From Mycobacterium kubicae (GTDB taxonomy: Bacteria; Actinomycetota; Actinomycetes; Mycobacteriales; Mycobacteriaceae): a stretch of 64,000 nt of DNA. A program made the position numbers and the translations under genes. The DNA is taken from contig NZ_CP065047.1 of assembly GCF_015689175.1 (NCBI RefSeq), forward strand, positions 5,766,001-5,830,000. Direction: 5' to 3'. Below, piece by piece: positions 1 to 8,673 of this stretch. Numbering within the stretch: position 1 is the stretch's first letter; the number at the start of each line of letters is the position of its first letter. The notes below the pieces were generated by a model. The model was given only the letters and a program-made list of their open reading frames with translations, was not told the origin of the DNA and made no database searches.

Positions 1-1181
1 ACGAACGTCGCCGCATCGTCGACCCGCTCAAGCAGCAGGTACGCGACCAGGGGTTGTGGGCGCCGCATCTGGGCGCCGAACTCGGCGGGCAGGGTTTCGG
101 CGCGGTCAAGTTGACGCTGATCAACGAAATTCTCGGCCGCAGCCCCTGGGCCCCAATTATTTTCGGGACGCAGGCACCCGACACCGGCAATGCCGAAGTC
201 CTCGCCCGGTTCGGCACCCAAGAGCAGAAAGACCGATATCTGCAGGGGTTGCTGTCCGGGGAGATCTTCTCCTGTTTCTCGATGACCGAGCCGCAAGGCG
301 GCGCCGATCCGCGGGTGTTCACCACGCGCGCCGTCCGTGATGGGGACGGCTGGGTGATCACCGGCCGAAAGTTCTTCTCCTCCAACGCCGCTGTGGCGTC
401 GTTCTTCATCGTGGTCGCCATCACCAATCCCGACGTGGCGGTGCACCACGGCGCCTCGACCTTCTTGGTTCCCGCCGACGCCGAGGGTTTGACCGTCGAA
501 GCCAACCACCACCTGGTCGGCGCCCTGCCGCATGAGCCGGGCCACTCCGTGGTGCGTTACGACGGGGTGCGGGTCGGTCCGGATGCGCTGCTGGGTGAGC
601 CGGGCCAAGGCTTCCTCATCCTGCAAACGCGGCTGGCCGGCGGACGACTACACCACGCCATGCGATCGATCGGAGTGGCTCACCGTGCGGTCGAGATGAT
701 GTCGCGACGGGCGAAAAGCCGCTTCACCCAAGGCAGTGCGTTAGCCGACAAGCAGTTGGTGCAGCAATTCATCGCCGACTCCTACACCGAACTCATGCCG
801 TTTCGGCTGGCGGTGCTGCACGCCGCGTGGCTGATCGACACCGTCGGTGAGCACGCCGCGCGCACCGAGATCGCCGCCTGCAAAATCCTCGCATCGCAGG
901 TGCTCAAATCCATCGGGCTGCGCGCTATTCAGGTACATGGCGCGCTGGGCACCACCGATCAGCTGCCGTTGGTCAATGTGCTACTGGGCGGTGTGGCGCT
1001 GGGGTTGGCCGACGGGCCGACCGAAGCGCACAAGGTGAACCTCGCCAAAATGCTGCTGAAGAACTACGACGCCGAAGACCCGGAACTGCCCAGCGAATTG
1101 TTGAGCGTTCGCCAAGAAGCCGCCCGCGCAAAATACGGCGACCTCGTCACGTCGGTTCCTTCCCTGCCCGATTCACCATGA
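1..1181 (+). CDS. Acyl-CoA dehydrogenase, 5' end outside the window
   Basis: The reading frame is open from the left edge (third base onward), so the real start is upstream; the TTG at 54 is not a credible start. The 375 residues seen after it carry the acyl-CoA dehydrogenase middle domain (FSMTEPQGGADP, the flavin and substrate-binding segment) followed by the helical C-terminal domain, including QVHGALGTTDQLPL, typical of the FAD-contacting region. It should oxidise an acyl-CoA or similar thioester with FAD as cofactor in the cytoplasm; the substrate is unknown. Its stop overlaps the ATG of the TetR gene (ATGA), so the two are translationally coupled and probably form one operon with the following quinone oxidoreductase. 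Confidence 0.9.
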   Translation, partial: ERRRIVDPLKQQVRDQGLWAPHLGAELGGQGFGAVKLTLINEILGRSPWAPIIFGTQAPDTGNAEVLARFGTQEQKDRYLQGLLSGEIFSCFSMTEPQGGADPRVFTTRAVRDGDGWVITGRKFFSSNAAVASFFIVVAITNPDVAVHHGASTFLVPADAEGLTVEANHHLVGALPHEPGHSVVRYDGVRVGPDALLGEPGQGFLILQTRLAGGRLHHAMRSIGVAHRAVEMMSRRAKSRFTQGSALADKQLVQQFIADSYTELMPFRLAVLHAAWLIDTVGEHAARTEIAACKILASQVLKSIGLRAIQVHGALGTTDQLPLVNVLLGGVALGLADGPTEAHKVNLAKMLLKNYDAEDPELPSELLSVRQEAARAKYGDLVTSVPSLPDSP

Positions 1182-1789
1182 CCAGCAGGGTCGTCGCGGC
1201 GGTCGAGCGGGCCCTCGACGAGCGGCAACGCGAGGCCACCGAGGAAGTGGAGCGCATCCTGGCCGCGGCGGTGCGGGTGATGGAGCGAGTGGCGCCCGAC
1301 CCGCCTCGGGTCAGCGACATCGTCACCGAGGCCGGATCGTCCAACAAGGCGTTCTACCGGTACTTCGCGGGCAAGGACGATCTCATCCTGGCGGTGATGG
1401 AACGCGGGGTCAGCATCGTCGTCTCCTACCTGGAACATCAGATGGCCAAAGAGTCGCGGCCTCAAGACAAGATCGCGCGCTGGATCGAAGGCACGCTGGC
1501 TCAGGTGGCCGACCCGCAGTTGAGCAGCATGAGCCGGGCGGCGGCAGGTCAGATGTCCTACGGCGCCAGTTGGCACGCCGCAGACCAGGAGATGATGCGG
1601 CCGCTGCGAAACCTGTTGGTAGCCCCAGTCGGCGCGCTGGGCAGCACCGACGTGGATCGGGACGTCGAGGCCGTCTTCGGCTGCACATCGGCCATGATGC
1701 GCCGCTACCTGGGATCAGCGGACCGGCCCGGACCTGCCGACATCGAGCATGTGGCGCGATTTTGCCTGCGCGGGTTGGGTTTCAGTTGA
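1178..1789 (+). CDS. TetR-family transcriptional regulator
   Basis: 203 residues with an N-terminal helix-turn-helix (approximately residues 20-65, with PPRVSDIVTEAGSSNKAFYRYF matching the TetR pattern of an HTH followed by the aromatic FYRYF-type helix) and a longer ligand-binding C-terminal domain. The start ATG overlaps the stop of the acyl-CoA dehydrogenase gene, and its own TGA overlaps the ATG of the downstream oxidoreductase, so it sits inside a three-gene operon and may autoregulate it in response to an acyl-CoA or lipid ligand (inference). No operator is visible because the operon promoter lies outside the window. Confidence 0.9.
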   Translation: MTSRVVAAVERALDERQREATEEVERILAAAVRVMERVAPDPPRVSDIVTEAGSSNKAFYRYFAGKDDLILAVMERGVSIVVSYLEHQMAKESRPQDKIARWIEGTLAQVADPQLSSMSRAAAGQMSYGASWHAADQEMMRPLRNLLVAPVGALGSTDVDRDVEAVFGCTSAMMRRYLGSADRPGPADIEHVARFCLRGLGFS

Positions 1790-2757
1790 TGCGCGCCATC
1801 GTTTGCCGTGCCTACGGTCCACCGGAAGACCTGGTGCTCACCGAGGTTGCCGAACCTGTTGCCGGCCCGGGCCAGGTGCTGGTTCGGGTGCACGCGGCGG
1901 CGGTGAACTTCCCCGACGTGCTCTTCATCGCCGGGAAATACCAGATCCGGATTCCGCCGCCGTTCGTTCCGGGGAACGAGATCGCCGGTGAGGTCATCGG
2001 CGCCGGGCCCGACTCGCCGCTGCGTCCCGGGCAGCGGGTGTTCGGTCCCACCATGGGAGCATTCGCCGAGTGCGCCCTGCTGGATGCGGCGTCGGCGGGG
2101 CTTGCCCCCGACGACGTCGACTTCGCGTCGGCGGCGGCGTTCGGTGTCACCTATCGCACCGCGTATCACGCGCTGCGTTCGGTCGCCCAAGTGGCCGAAG
2201 GAGATTGGGTGGTCGTGCTCGGCGCCGCCGGCGGGGTCGGGCTGGCCGCCGTCGACTTGGCGGTGGCCATGGGAGCGCGGGTGCTGGCCGCCGCGTCGAG
2301 CCAGGAAAAGCTGGAGTTGTGCCGCCAGCGCGGCGCACAGGCCACCGTCGACTATGAGCGTGAAGACCTCAAGATCCGCATTCGCGAACTGACCGGCGAC
2401 GGCGCCCGCGTGGTGCTCGACCCCGTCGGTGGTCGGTATTCCGAGCCGGCGCTACGGGCACTGGCGCGCGGCGGAGTGTTCGTCACCCTGGGTTATGCTG
2501 CCGGCACCATCCCGGCGATTCCACTGAATCTGGTGCTGCTCAAAGGCATCACGGTGCGCGGCATGGAGATTCGCACCTTTACCACCGACCACCCCAGCGC
2601 GGCGGCGCGGGACATCGCCGAGCTTTCCGAGATGTTCACCGCGGGCAAGATTCGGCCCTACATCGGTGCACGGTTCCCACTGGCGGAAACCGCCGCGGCG
2701 CTGCGCCAGGTGGCCGAACGCAAGGTGCTGGGCAAGGTCGTCATTGACGTGACTTGA
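1789..2757 (+). CDS. NADPH:quinone oxidoreductase (MDR superfamily)
   Basis: 322 residues starting MRAIVCRAYGPPEDL. The ATG at 1789 overlaps the TGA of the TetR gene; the longer frame opening at 1570 is only read-through in another frame of that gene. It has an N-terminal GroES-like domain and a Rossmann nucleotide-binding domain with VVLGAAGGVGLAAVDLA (roughly residues 140-156). The zinc-ligand cysteines of true alcohol dehydrogenases are absent, which points to the zinc-free quinone oxidoreductase branch. It probably reduces quinones or enoyl compounds with NADPH. The operon context with an acyl-CoA dehydrogenase suggests a lipid-derived substrate (inference). Confidence 0.88.
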   Translation: MRAIVCRAYGPPEDLVLTEVAEPVAGPGQVLVRVHAAAVNFPDVLFIAGKYQIRIPPPFVPGNEIAGEVIGAGPDSPLRPGQRVFGPTMGAFAECALLDAASAGLAPDDVDFASAAAFGVTYRTAYHALRSVAQVAEGDWVVVLGAAGGVGLAAVDLAVAMGARVLAAASSQEKLELCRQRGAQATVDYEREDLKIRIRELTGDGARVVLDPVGGRYSEPALRALARGGVFVTLGYAAGTIPAIPLNLVLLKGITVRGMEIRTFTTDHPSAAARDIAELSEMFTAGKIRPYIGARFPLAETAAALRQVAERKVLGKVVIDVT

Positions 2758-2781
2758 TCCTGGGCCAAGTGGCCGCGACGA

Positions 2782-4662
2782 CTACGGCGTGACGATATCG
2801 AAATCGGCGTCCGGCTGATCCAGCACACCAAGCAACGACTGCAGCGCCGACTGGTCACCGGTGATCTGCAGGCCCGGCGAATCGAAGTCACCGATCGCCA
2901 CCAGCAGCAGCCGAAACTTAGTGGCCAGTTTGACCGTTACCGTCGCCGTGGCCGGCTCGGCGGCGGCTTTGCGATGCACCAGCACGCCATTGCGCAACGT
3001 CAGCCGGTAGTTGGTGGCCAGGTCGTCGAACGTCACGTCGATACTCAGAGCCAAGTCCCAGCTGCGCGGTCCGTTGATGCGGATGGCGAGACCGTCGAAG
3101 ACCTGCTCCGGTGTCAGCTGGGAAAGCAGTGTCGGTGAACTCACCTGGCCGGCGGTGCCGAAGTTGCCTTCGCGCAATTCGCGTGCGCCGCTCATGAAGA
3201 AATTCCGCCACGGGCCGTTCTCGGCACCGTAGCCCAGCTGTTCCAAGGTGTCGGCGTACAGGGCGCGGGCGGCAGCGTGGTCGGCGTCGGTGAAGACGGC
3301 ATGATCGAGCAGCGTTGCGGCCCAGCGAAAGTCACCAGCGTCGAAGGCGGTTTGCGCCAGCTCGACCACCCGGTCGATTCCACCGATGGCTTCGACGTAG
3401 CGGGGTGCCAGTGCCTCGGGCGGGTGCGGCCACAACCGGCCGGGGTTGCCGTCGAACCAGCCCATGTAGCGCTGGTAGACCGCTTTCACGTTGTGGCTGA
3501 CCGATCCGTAGTAGCCGCGAGCATGCCAGGCCTGGTCCAATGCCGGTGGCAGCTGGAACATTTCAGCGATCTCGACACCGGTGTGACCTTGGTTGAGCAG
3601 GCGCAGCGTCTGGTCATGCAGGTACGCATACAGATCGCGCTGCAGGGACAGGAATTCGACGATGCGCTCCTGACCCCAGGTCGGCCAGTGATGCGAGGCG
3701 AACACCACCTCGGCGCGGTCGGCGAAGGTATCGATCGCCTCGGTGAGATAACCTGCCCAAGCACGCGGGTCACGGACCAGAGCCCCGCGCAGCGTCAGCA
3801 GATTGTGCAGGTTGTGAGTGGCGTTCTCGGCCATGCACAGTGCGCGCAATTGCGGGAAGTAGAAGTGCATTTCGGCAGGGGCCTCGGTGCCGGGCGCCAT
3901 CTGGAACTCGATCTCGACACCGTCGATCGTGTGGGTTTCACCCGTCTCGCGGATGTCGATCGTGGGCACGATGATGGCTACTTCCCCCGACGACGGGATC
4001 TGGCCAAGCCCACAGCCGACCTGCTCCTGCGGACCGCGGGGCAACAACGAGCCGTACATATAGGTCGCGCGACGCAGCATCGCCGGGCCCGCATACACGT
4101 TCTCCTGCACGGCGTGTGCGGTGAAGCCTTCCGGCGCCAGCACGGCAACCTTCCCGGCGTCGACGTCGGCTTGGCTCGTCACGCCCAGCACGCCGCCGAA
4201 ATGGTCGACGTGGCTGTGGGTGTAGATCACCGCGACGACGGGCCGGTCACCGCCCCGGTGCGTGCGGTACAACGCCAGGGCCGCGGCCGCCACCTCGGTG
4301 GACACCAACGGGTCGATGACGATGATGCCGGTTTCGCCTTCGACGAAGCTGATGTTGGAGATGTCGAACCCGCGCACTTGATAGATGCTGGGCACCACCT
4401 CGTACAGGCCCTGCTTGGCAGCCAGCGTCGATTGTCGCCACAGGCTGGGATGCACCGACGCGGGCGCGGGCCCGTTCAGAAAGGCGTATGCGTCGTTGTC
4501 CCACACCACGCGGCCGTCGGCCGCTCTGATCACGCAGGGCGACTGCGCGGCGACGAACCCCCGATCGGCGTCGTCGAAATCCCTTGTGTCGTGGAACGGT
4601 AGCGAGTGCGCGGCGTGCGCCGATTCGATGACCGCGCTGGGAGGCTTGGGGTTCACCGGCAA
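2782..4662 (-). CDS. Alkylsulfatase, metallo-beta-lactamase fold (Rv3762c homologue)
   Basis: 626 residues, the usual size of SdsA1/BDS1-type class III alkylsulfatases. The di-zinc motif THSHVDHFGG lies at about residues 148-157 (HxHxDH), followed by MHFYFPQLRALCMAENATHN, matching the conserved family segment with further metal ligands. After the catalytic domain come a dimerisation helix region and a C-terminal SCP2-like sterol-carrier domain from about residue 500. It hydrolyses primary or secondary alkyl sulfates to alcohol plus sulfate. No signal peptide is evident, so it is probably cytoplasmic. It converges with the quinone oxidoreductase gene (24-bp gap). The position next to lpqH matches M. 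tuberculosis Rv3762c. Confidence 0.9.
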   Translation of the reverse strand: MPVNPKPPSAVIESAHAAHSLPFHDTRDFDDADRGFVAAQSPCVIRAADGRVVWDNDAYAFLNGPAPASVHPSLWRQSTLAAKQGLYEVVPSIYQVRGFDISNISFVEGETGIIVIDPLVSTEVAAAALALYRTHRGGDRPVVAVIYTHSHVDHFGGVLGVTSQADVDAGKVAVLAPEGFTAHAVQENVYAGPAMLRRATYMYGSLLPRGPQEQVGCGLGQIPSSGEVAIIVPTIDIRETGETHTIDGVEIEFQMAPGTEAPAEMHFYFPQLRALCMAENATHNLHNLLTLRGALVRDPRAWAGYLTEAIDTFADRAEVVFASHHWPTWGQERIVEFLSLQRDLYAYLHDQTLRLLNQGHTGVEIAEMFQLPPALDQAWHARGYYGSVSHNVKAVYQRYMGWFDGNPGRLWPHPPEALAPRYVEAIGGIDRVVELAQTAFDAGDFRWAATLLDHAVFTDADHAAARALYADTLEQLGYGAENGPWRNFFMSGARELREGNFGTAGQVSSPTLLSQLTPEQVFDGLAIRINGPRSWDLALSIDVTFDDLATNYRLTLRNGVLVHRKAAAEPATATVTVKLATKFRLLLVAIGDFDSPGLQITGDQSALQSLLGVLDQPDADFDIVTP

Positions 4663-4828
4663 TACATTGCCATCAATCCGACCGGCGCGAAACGATGCGC
4701 TCCGGCGACGAGCTGATGAACTCGAAAGGACTTCTCCTCGGTCCCTAGATATCGCGTCCAGTTAACCCGCATAATGCCGTGGCGGTCCTCAATGCGGATG
4801 GGCCGCTACAACGGGCAAAGGAGAACAG

Positions 4829-5314
4829 GTGAAGCGTGGACTGACGATCGCGGTAGCTGGGGCGGCCATTCTGGCCGCTGGACTCTCGGGCTGTTCGGGG
4901 GACAAGTCCTCGACCGGCGGTAGCAGCAGCTCGAGCGTGAGCGCCACGTCAGGATCGGGCTGGGGCGGCGGCGCCTCGGGTCCCAAGGTCCTCATCGACG
5001 GCCAAGACCAGCACGTCACCGGTTCGGTGGTCTGCCAGACGGTAGGTGGGACCGTGAACATTGCGATCGGCGGCTCCGCGACCGGCATCGGCGCGGTGCT
5101 CTCCGACGGCAACCCCCCCGAAGTGAAGTCGGTGGCGCTGGGCAACGTCAGTGGTGTGTCGCTCGGATATACCTCGGGCACCGGCCAGGGCAAGGCTGAG
5201 GCGACCAAGAATGGCAATAGCTACAAGATCTCCGGCACGGCGACGGGCTTGGACATGGCTAACCCGACGCAGCCGGTGAACAAGCCCTTCGAGATCGACG
5301 TCACCTGTTCCTAG
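4829..5314 (+). CDS. lpqH: LpqH-family 19-kDa-type lipoprotein
   Basis: 161 residues. The signal peptide [22 protein letters not shown] ends in the lipobox LSGC, so Cys22 should be lipidated and the protein anchored outside the membrane. A Ser/Gly-rich linker follows, then a beta-rich domain with two cysteines (VVCQTVGG and DVTCS at the C-terminus) as in the LpqH/LppE family, a major TLR2 ligand and glycolipoprotein. The GTG start at 4829 is set by AAAGGAG at 4817-4823. Its stop is immediately followed by the convergent tcrY stop with no spacer. Gene order (alkylsulfatase, lpqH, tcrY, tcrX) is that of M. tuberculosis Rv3762c-Rv3765c. Confidence 0.9.
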   Translation: MKRGLTIAVAGAAILAAGLSGCSGDKSSTGGSSSSSVSATSGSGWGGGASGPKVLIDGQDQHVTGSVVCQTVGGTVNIAIGGSATGIGAVLSDGNPPEVKSVALGNVSGVSLGYTSGTGQGKAEATKNGNSYKISGTATGLDMANPTQPVNKPFEIDVTCS

Positions 5315-6829
5315 CTAACTCTGCGAGGATGCGGGCGGTTGCCATCCGTTCAGCGGCAACCGCACCGCGAACTCGGTATGTCCGGGAGCGCTGCTGACCG
5401 TGATCGTGCCGTTGTGAGCCTTGACGACGGCGGAGACGATGGCCAATCCCAGTCCAGTGCTGCCACCCTTGCGGGAGCGTGAGGTATCTCCGCGGGCGAA
5501 CCGCTCGAACACCTCCGACTGCAGTTCGGCCGGAATGCCGGGGCCGTTGTCGATCACCTGCAGGACCGTCTCGGTCGGTTCGGTGGTGAGACGCGTCGTG
5601 ACGACGGTGCCGGCGCCGGTGTGGACGCGTGCATTGGCGAGCAGGTTGGTGACCACCTGATGCAGCCGTGCGGCGTCTCCGGTGACCACGACGGGCTCCG
5701 GGGGCAGGTCCAGCTCCCATTGGTGATCCGGTCCGGCCACGTGCGCGTCGCTGACGGCGTCGACGGCCAGCCGCGACAGGTCTACCGGTTCACGTTCCAG
5801 GGGCCGGCCGGAATCCAGTCGCGCCAACAGCAGTAGGTCCTCGACCAGCCGGGTGATGCGTTCGGTCTCCGAGGCGACCCGGCCCATCGCATGTTCGACG
5901 GCTTGGGCATCGCTGCCGTCTTTGCCCATCCGTTGCGCGAGTTCGGTGTAGCCGCGGATCGCCGCGAGCGGCGTGCGCAACTCGTGGCTGGCGTCAGCGA
6001 CGAATTGGCGCACCCGAGTCTCGCTGGCTTGCCGGGTGGACAGCGCCGCAGCGATGTGGTCCAGCATCCGGTTCACCGCCGAACCGAGTTGTCCGACTTC
6101 GGTATACGGGTTGGCGTCTGACTCCGAAACCCGGACCGGGAGTTCGACTTCACCTCGGTCCAACGGCAGGTCGACCACCTTGGTCGCGGTTTGCGCGACT
6201 CGCCGCAACGGTGCCAGCGCTTGTCTGATGATCAGCAGCCCGGCGGTGGTGGCGGCAGCCAGGGCGATGACGGTCACGATGCCGAAGATGATCAACGTCC
6301 GGAACATGGTGGCGTCGATGTTGGACATCGACAGGCCGGTGACGATCACGTCGGCGCGGTTTCGGCTGGGTGCTGCGACGACCCGATAGCGGCCCAGGCC
6401 ATCGAGATTCATGGTCACCGGGCTGCGGCTGTCGGCGATCTGTTCGAGCTGGGCCTGCGCGGCGGGCGTCAACGCGGCACGGGAACCGCTGCTGGTCAGG
6501 TACCCCGCGTCGACCGTCTTGCCGTTGCTGACCACTGCAGCCACCATGCCTGCCGGCTGGCCCGGTGCGTCCAAGAACCTGGGCCCGGGACCCGTTCGCG
6601 GGAAACGCGATTCGTGCCGGCGCGGCTGGTCGGGATAAAGCAGTGCCGAGCGGTAGGAGGTTCCGCTGAGTTGACCGTCGAGCTGGGCCACCAGATGGTG
6701 ACGCAACGCCAATTCCGTGACCGCCGTAATGCCCAGACAGACGATGGCAAGCACTACGACCTGCCCGACCAGCAGCCGCAGCCGCAGCGACCAGACTCGC
6801 CGCGCCCTAGCGCGCCGGCTTGAGGACAT
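5315..6829 (-). CDS. tcrY: Two-component sensor histidine kinase TcrY
   Basis: 504 residues. Transmembrane helices lie at about 20-40 and 178-201 and flank an extracytoplasmic sensor domain; a HAMP linker follows. HisKA has the phospho-accepting His282 in SHELRTPLAAI. HATPase boxes are N (NLLANA, ~395-400), G1 (DNGPGIP, ~427-433) and G2 (GLGLAI, ~460-464). It phosphorylates the adjacent response regulator TcrX, whose gene overlaps its start by 23 bp on the same strand. Slightly longer than M. tuberculosis TcrY as I recall it. The extreme C-terminus abuts the lpqH stop tail-to-tail. Confidence 0.92.
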   Translation of the reverse strand: MSSSRRARARRVWSLRLRLLVGQVVVLAIVCLGITAVTELALRHHLVAQLDGQLSGTSYRSALLYPDQPRRHESRFPRTGPGPRFLDAPGQPAGMVAAVVSNGKTVDAGYLTSSGSRAALTPAAQAQLEQIADSRSPVTMNLDGLGRYRVVAAPSRNRADVIVTGLSMSNIDATMFRTLIIFGIVTVIALAAATTAGLLIIRQALAPLRRVAQTATKVVDLPLDRGEVELPVRVSESDANPYTEVGQLGSAVNRMLDHIAAALSTRQASETRVRQFVADASHELRTPLAAIRGYTELAQRMGKDGSDAQAVEHAMGRVASETERITRLVEDLLLLARLDSGRPLEREPVDLSRLAVDAVSDAHVAGPDHQWELDLPPEPVVVTGDAARLHQVVTNLLANARVHTGAGTVVTTRLTTEPTETVLQVIDNGPGIPAELQSEVFERFARGDTSRSRKGGSTGLGLAIVSAVVKAHNGTITVSSAPGHTEFAVRLPLNGWQPPASSQS

Positions 6830-7565
6830 AGCCTGCGCCGCGCAGCGTGTGGATCATTGGTTCGCGTCCGTTGTCGATCTTTTTGCGCAGGTAGGAGATG
6901 TAGAGCTCGACGATGTTGGATCGACCGCCGAAATCGTAGCTCCACACGCGGTCGAGGATCTGCGCCTTACTGAGCACCCGCTTGGAGTTGCGCATCATGA
7001 AACGCAACAGCTCGAATTCGGTGGAGGTCAACGAGATCGGTTCCCCGGCGCGGGTCACCTCGTGGCTGTCTTCGTCGAGCACCAGGTCGCCGACCACCAG
7101 TTGAGCGCCGCTGTCGACGGTCGTCACACCGGTGCGCCGCAACAGTGCGCGCAGACGCAGCACCACTTCTTCGAGGCTGAAGGGTTTGGTGACGTAATCG
7201 TCGCCGCCAGCGGTCAATCCGGCGATACGGTCTTCGACCGCGTCTTTCGCGGTCAGCAGCAAGACGGGCAGGCGCGGATTTTCTTTTCGCAACTTCTGCA
7301 GCACGTCGAGCCCACTCATGTCGGGCAACATGACGTCCAAGACGACGACATCGGGACGTTGGGTACGTGCCGCTGCGATGGCCGCGGCACCGTCACCGGC
7401 GGTGGCGATATTCCAGCCTTCGTACCGCAACGCCATCGAGACCATCTCGGCGAGAACGGGTTCGTCGTCCACCACCAGCACCGAAACCGGTTCACCGTCG
7501 GCGCGGCACATCACCACTCGTTCAGCTGGAGTCTTGGGAGCCGCCACAGGTTCTAGTATCCGCAC
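6807..7565 (-). CDS. tcrX: OmpR-family response regulator TcrX
   Basis: 252 residues: receiver domain with the acidic pair at residues 33-34 (VVDDEPVLAEM), phospho-acceptor Asp77 in VVVLDVMLPDMSG and the conserved Lys in LLLTAKDAVEDR, then a C-terminal winged-helix DNA-binding domain (ISLTSTEFELLRFMMRN, ending IHTLRGAGYVLKPAR). An alternative start inside the first 25 residues is possible, because the receiver fold only begins near residue 27. The stop overlaps the start of tcrY, giving a tightly coupled two-component operon transcribed away from the small membrane protein genes. Confidence 0.92.
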   Translation of the reverse strand: MRILEPVAAPKTPAERVVMCRADGEPVSVLVVDDEPVLAEMVSMALRYEGWNIATAGDGAAAIAAARTQRPDVVVLDVMLPDMSGLDVLQKLRKENPRLPVLLLTAKDAVEDRIAGLTAGGDDYVTKPFSLEEVVLRLRALLRRTGVTTVDSGAQLVVGDLVLDEDSHEVTRAGEPISLTSTEFELLRFMMRNSKRVLSKAQILDRVWSYDFGGRSNIVELYISYLRKKIDNGREPMIHTLRGAGYVLKPAR

Positions 7566-7620
7566 CAGGGCTGAGGTGGTGCTATGCCATTCCTATGCGA
7601 AGCCTGTGAAACAGCGAGCC

Positions 7621-7643
7621 GCGCGACCGCTCAGCGGTCACGC
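7621..7643 (-). terminator. Hairpin downstream of the DUF6131-type gene
   Basis: GACCGC-tca-GCGGTC forms a perfect 6-bp stem with a 3-nt loop, extended by GCG/CGC beyond one c/a mismatch. It lies about 20 bp after the stop of the small membrane protein gene at 7663 and upstream of tcrX, so it fits an intrinsic terminator of the mycobacterial type without a strong U-tract. Function is inferred. Confidence 0.45.
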
Positions 7644-7662
7644 GACTCGACGGGGTGGGCGC

Positions 7663-7818
7663 TTAGTACCAGTAACGCCGGCCTGCTACCGGGCGGCCCA
7701 TTGAGCCCAGCGCCCACATCACCGCACCGATGACGAGCAAAACGACACCGAGAACGGTTAATAAATGGATTCCGAAGACAAATCCGAGGATGAGTAAGAT
7801 TGCACCGAGGACAATCAC
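7663..7818 (-). CDS. 51-residue hydrophobic membrane protein, DUF6131-type
   Basis: A short gene starting GTG at 7818 preceded by AAAGGAGA (complement of 7822-7829), giving MIVLGAILLILGFVFGIHLL, a second hydrophobic stretch, and a charged tail GRPVAGRRYWY. Two closely packed transmembrane helices and the RRYWY ending match the small actinobacterial DUF6131 family as I recall it; no biochemical function is known. It lies 11 bp downstream of another small membrane gene on the same strand and is followed by a hairpin at 7621-7643, so the two probably form a small operon. Confidence 0.75.
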   Translation of the reverse strand: MIVLGAILLILGFVFGIHLLTVLGVVLLVIGAVMWALGSMGRPVAGRRYWY

Positions 7819-7829
7819 GGCGGTCTCCT

Positions 7830-8069
7830 TTACATTGAGGGGATACGGTCAATTTGCGATGCACTGGGCTGCGGTATATGGCAGTCCTTTACTTTGGGAT
7901 TGACGCCCAGGTAGTTCAGGGGCCCTGCGATGACGGTGACCGCAACGGTTCCCGCTGAGGCACAACTAGTTTCCTGCCCTTTGAAGTAGTCGCGCTGCCA
8001 CGCTGCGATTACGCCGATAAGCAGCCATACCAGAACAATCGCACCGAGGATTCCGCGACCGCGCACCAT
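7830..8069 (-). CDS. Small single-pass membrane protein, unknown function
   Basis: 79 residues from MVRGRGILGAIVLVWLLIG. The start at 8069 is preferred over the upstream ATG at 8090 because GGAGGTC lies just before it, inside what would otherwise be coding sequence. One N-terminal transmembrane helix (about residues 6-24) is followed by a short extracytoplasmic domain with two cysteines (ETSCAS and VKDCHI) that could form a disulfide. Many mycobacteria carry comparable small membrane proteins, but I cannot assign a function. Followed after 11 bp by the DUF6131-type gene, probably co-transcribed. Confidence 0.65.
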   Translation of the reverse strand: MVRGRGILGAIVLVWLLIGVIAAWQRDYFKGQETSCASAGTVAVTVIAGPLNYLGVNPKVKDCHIPQPSASQIDRIPSM

Positions 8070-8184
8070 GGTGACCTCCGTCGTGTTCAATTAGCCCGTA
8101 GCTGCGGAGATACCCGTTGTACCTATGTCTAAACATTGGACAAACGGCAATTGCGACCGTTTGTAGTAGGTTGTTGTGCCCCGG

Positions 8185-8598
8185 CTATGAATGGCGTTCA
8201 GCAAGCCATGCGGCGGCGCGCCGCTGCGAGGCGCGCGACAGCCACGCGTCCTGGATGAGCTCGGCCAGCTCGCTGACTTGCAGCTCGCCCAACCGACTTT
8301 CGCGCACCAGCACCGAGGGATGGCCATCGAAGCGCGGCGTGGTGAAAAACGGCGACGCCGGATCCTGCACCAGTGCCAACTTGTCGCTTTCGGACTCCAC
8401 CCAGATCATGATGACGTCGGGATAGCGTTCCCCGGATACGGGGTCTGTCGCGTCGGGTTGTGGGGTGCGGAAGAAGACGAAGGACTTGCCGCCCACCTGA
8501 TAGATCGCGTTTCCCTTCGGGCCCTCTATTCGCTTGACGTGGGGCATCGACGCGGCCAGTCGATGCACGTCGGCGACTCGGGCGGGTCGATCTGCCAT
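8185..8598 (-). CDS. MmcQ/YjbR-family protein
   Basis: 137 residues from MADRPARVADVHRLAASMPH. The frame extends upstream to 8784, but the domain begins here and the upstream part overlaps the divergent GH25-like gene. The segment KGNAIYQVGGKSFVFFRTP, the phrase IMIWVESESDKLALVQDP and the C-terminal ELAELIQDAWLSRAS match the YjbR / MmcQ fold, a CyaY-like domain often annotated as DNA-binding. No catalytic residues are recognisable. Divergent from the gene at 8674 with a 75-bp intergenic region. Confidence 0.7.
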   Translation of the reverse strand: MADRPARVADVHRLAASMPHVKRIEGPKGNAIYQVGGKSFVFFRTPQPDATDPVSGERYPDVIMIWVESESDKLALVQDPASPFFTTPRFDGHPSVLVRESRLGELQVSELAELIQDAWLSRASQRRAAAWLAERHS

Positions 8599-8673
8599 AC
8601 GGTGACAGTACTCGTCAGACGCCGTCGGTAACATGGCTCGACAAGCATTGCGAGGGAGGAGGATTGAGCTGAC

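Noticed and set aside
7631..7864. 77-codon frame overlapping the two small membrane protein genes
   Set aside because: Cys/Arg-rich out-of-frame translation; the GTG at 7818 with AAAGGAGA gives a much better two-helix protein.
8091..8184. Prophage extending left to include the GH25-like lysin gene
   Set aside because: The att core places the boundary at 13577, and methyltransferase, kinase, PAP2 and YchJ-like host genes intervene.
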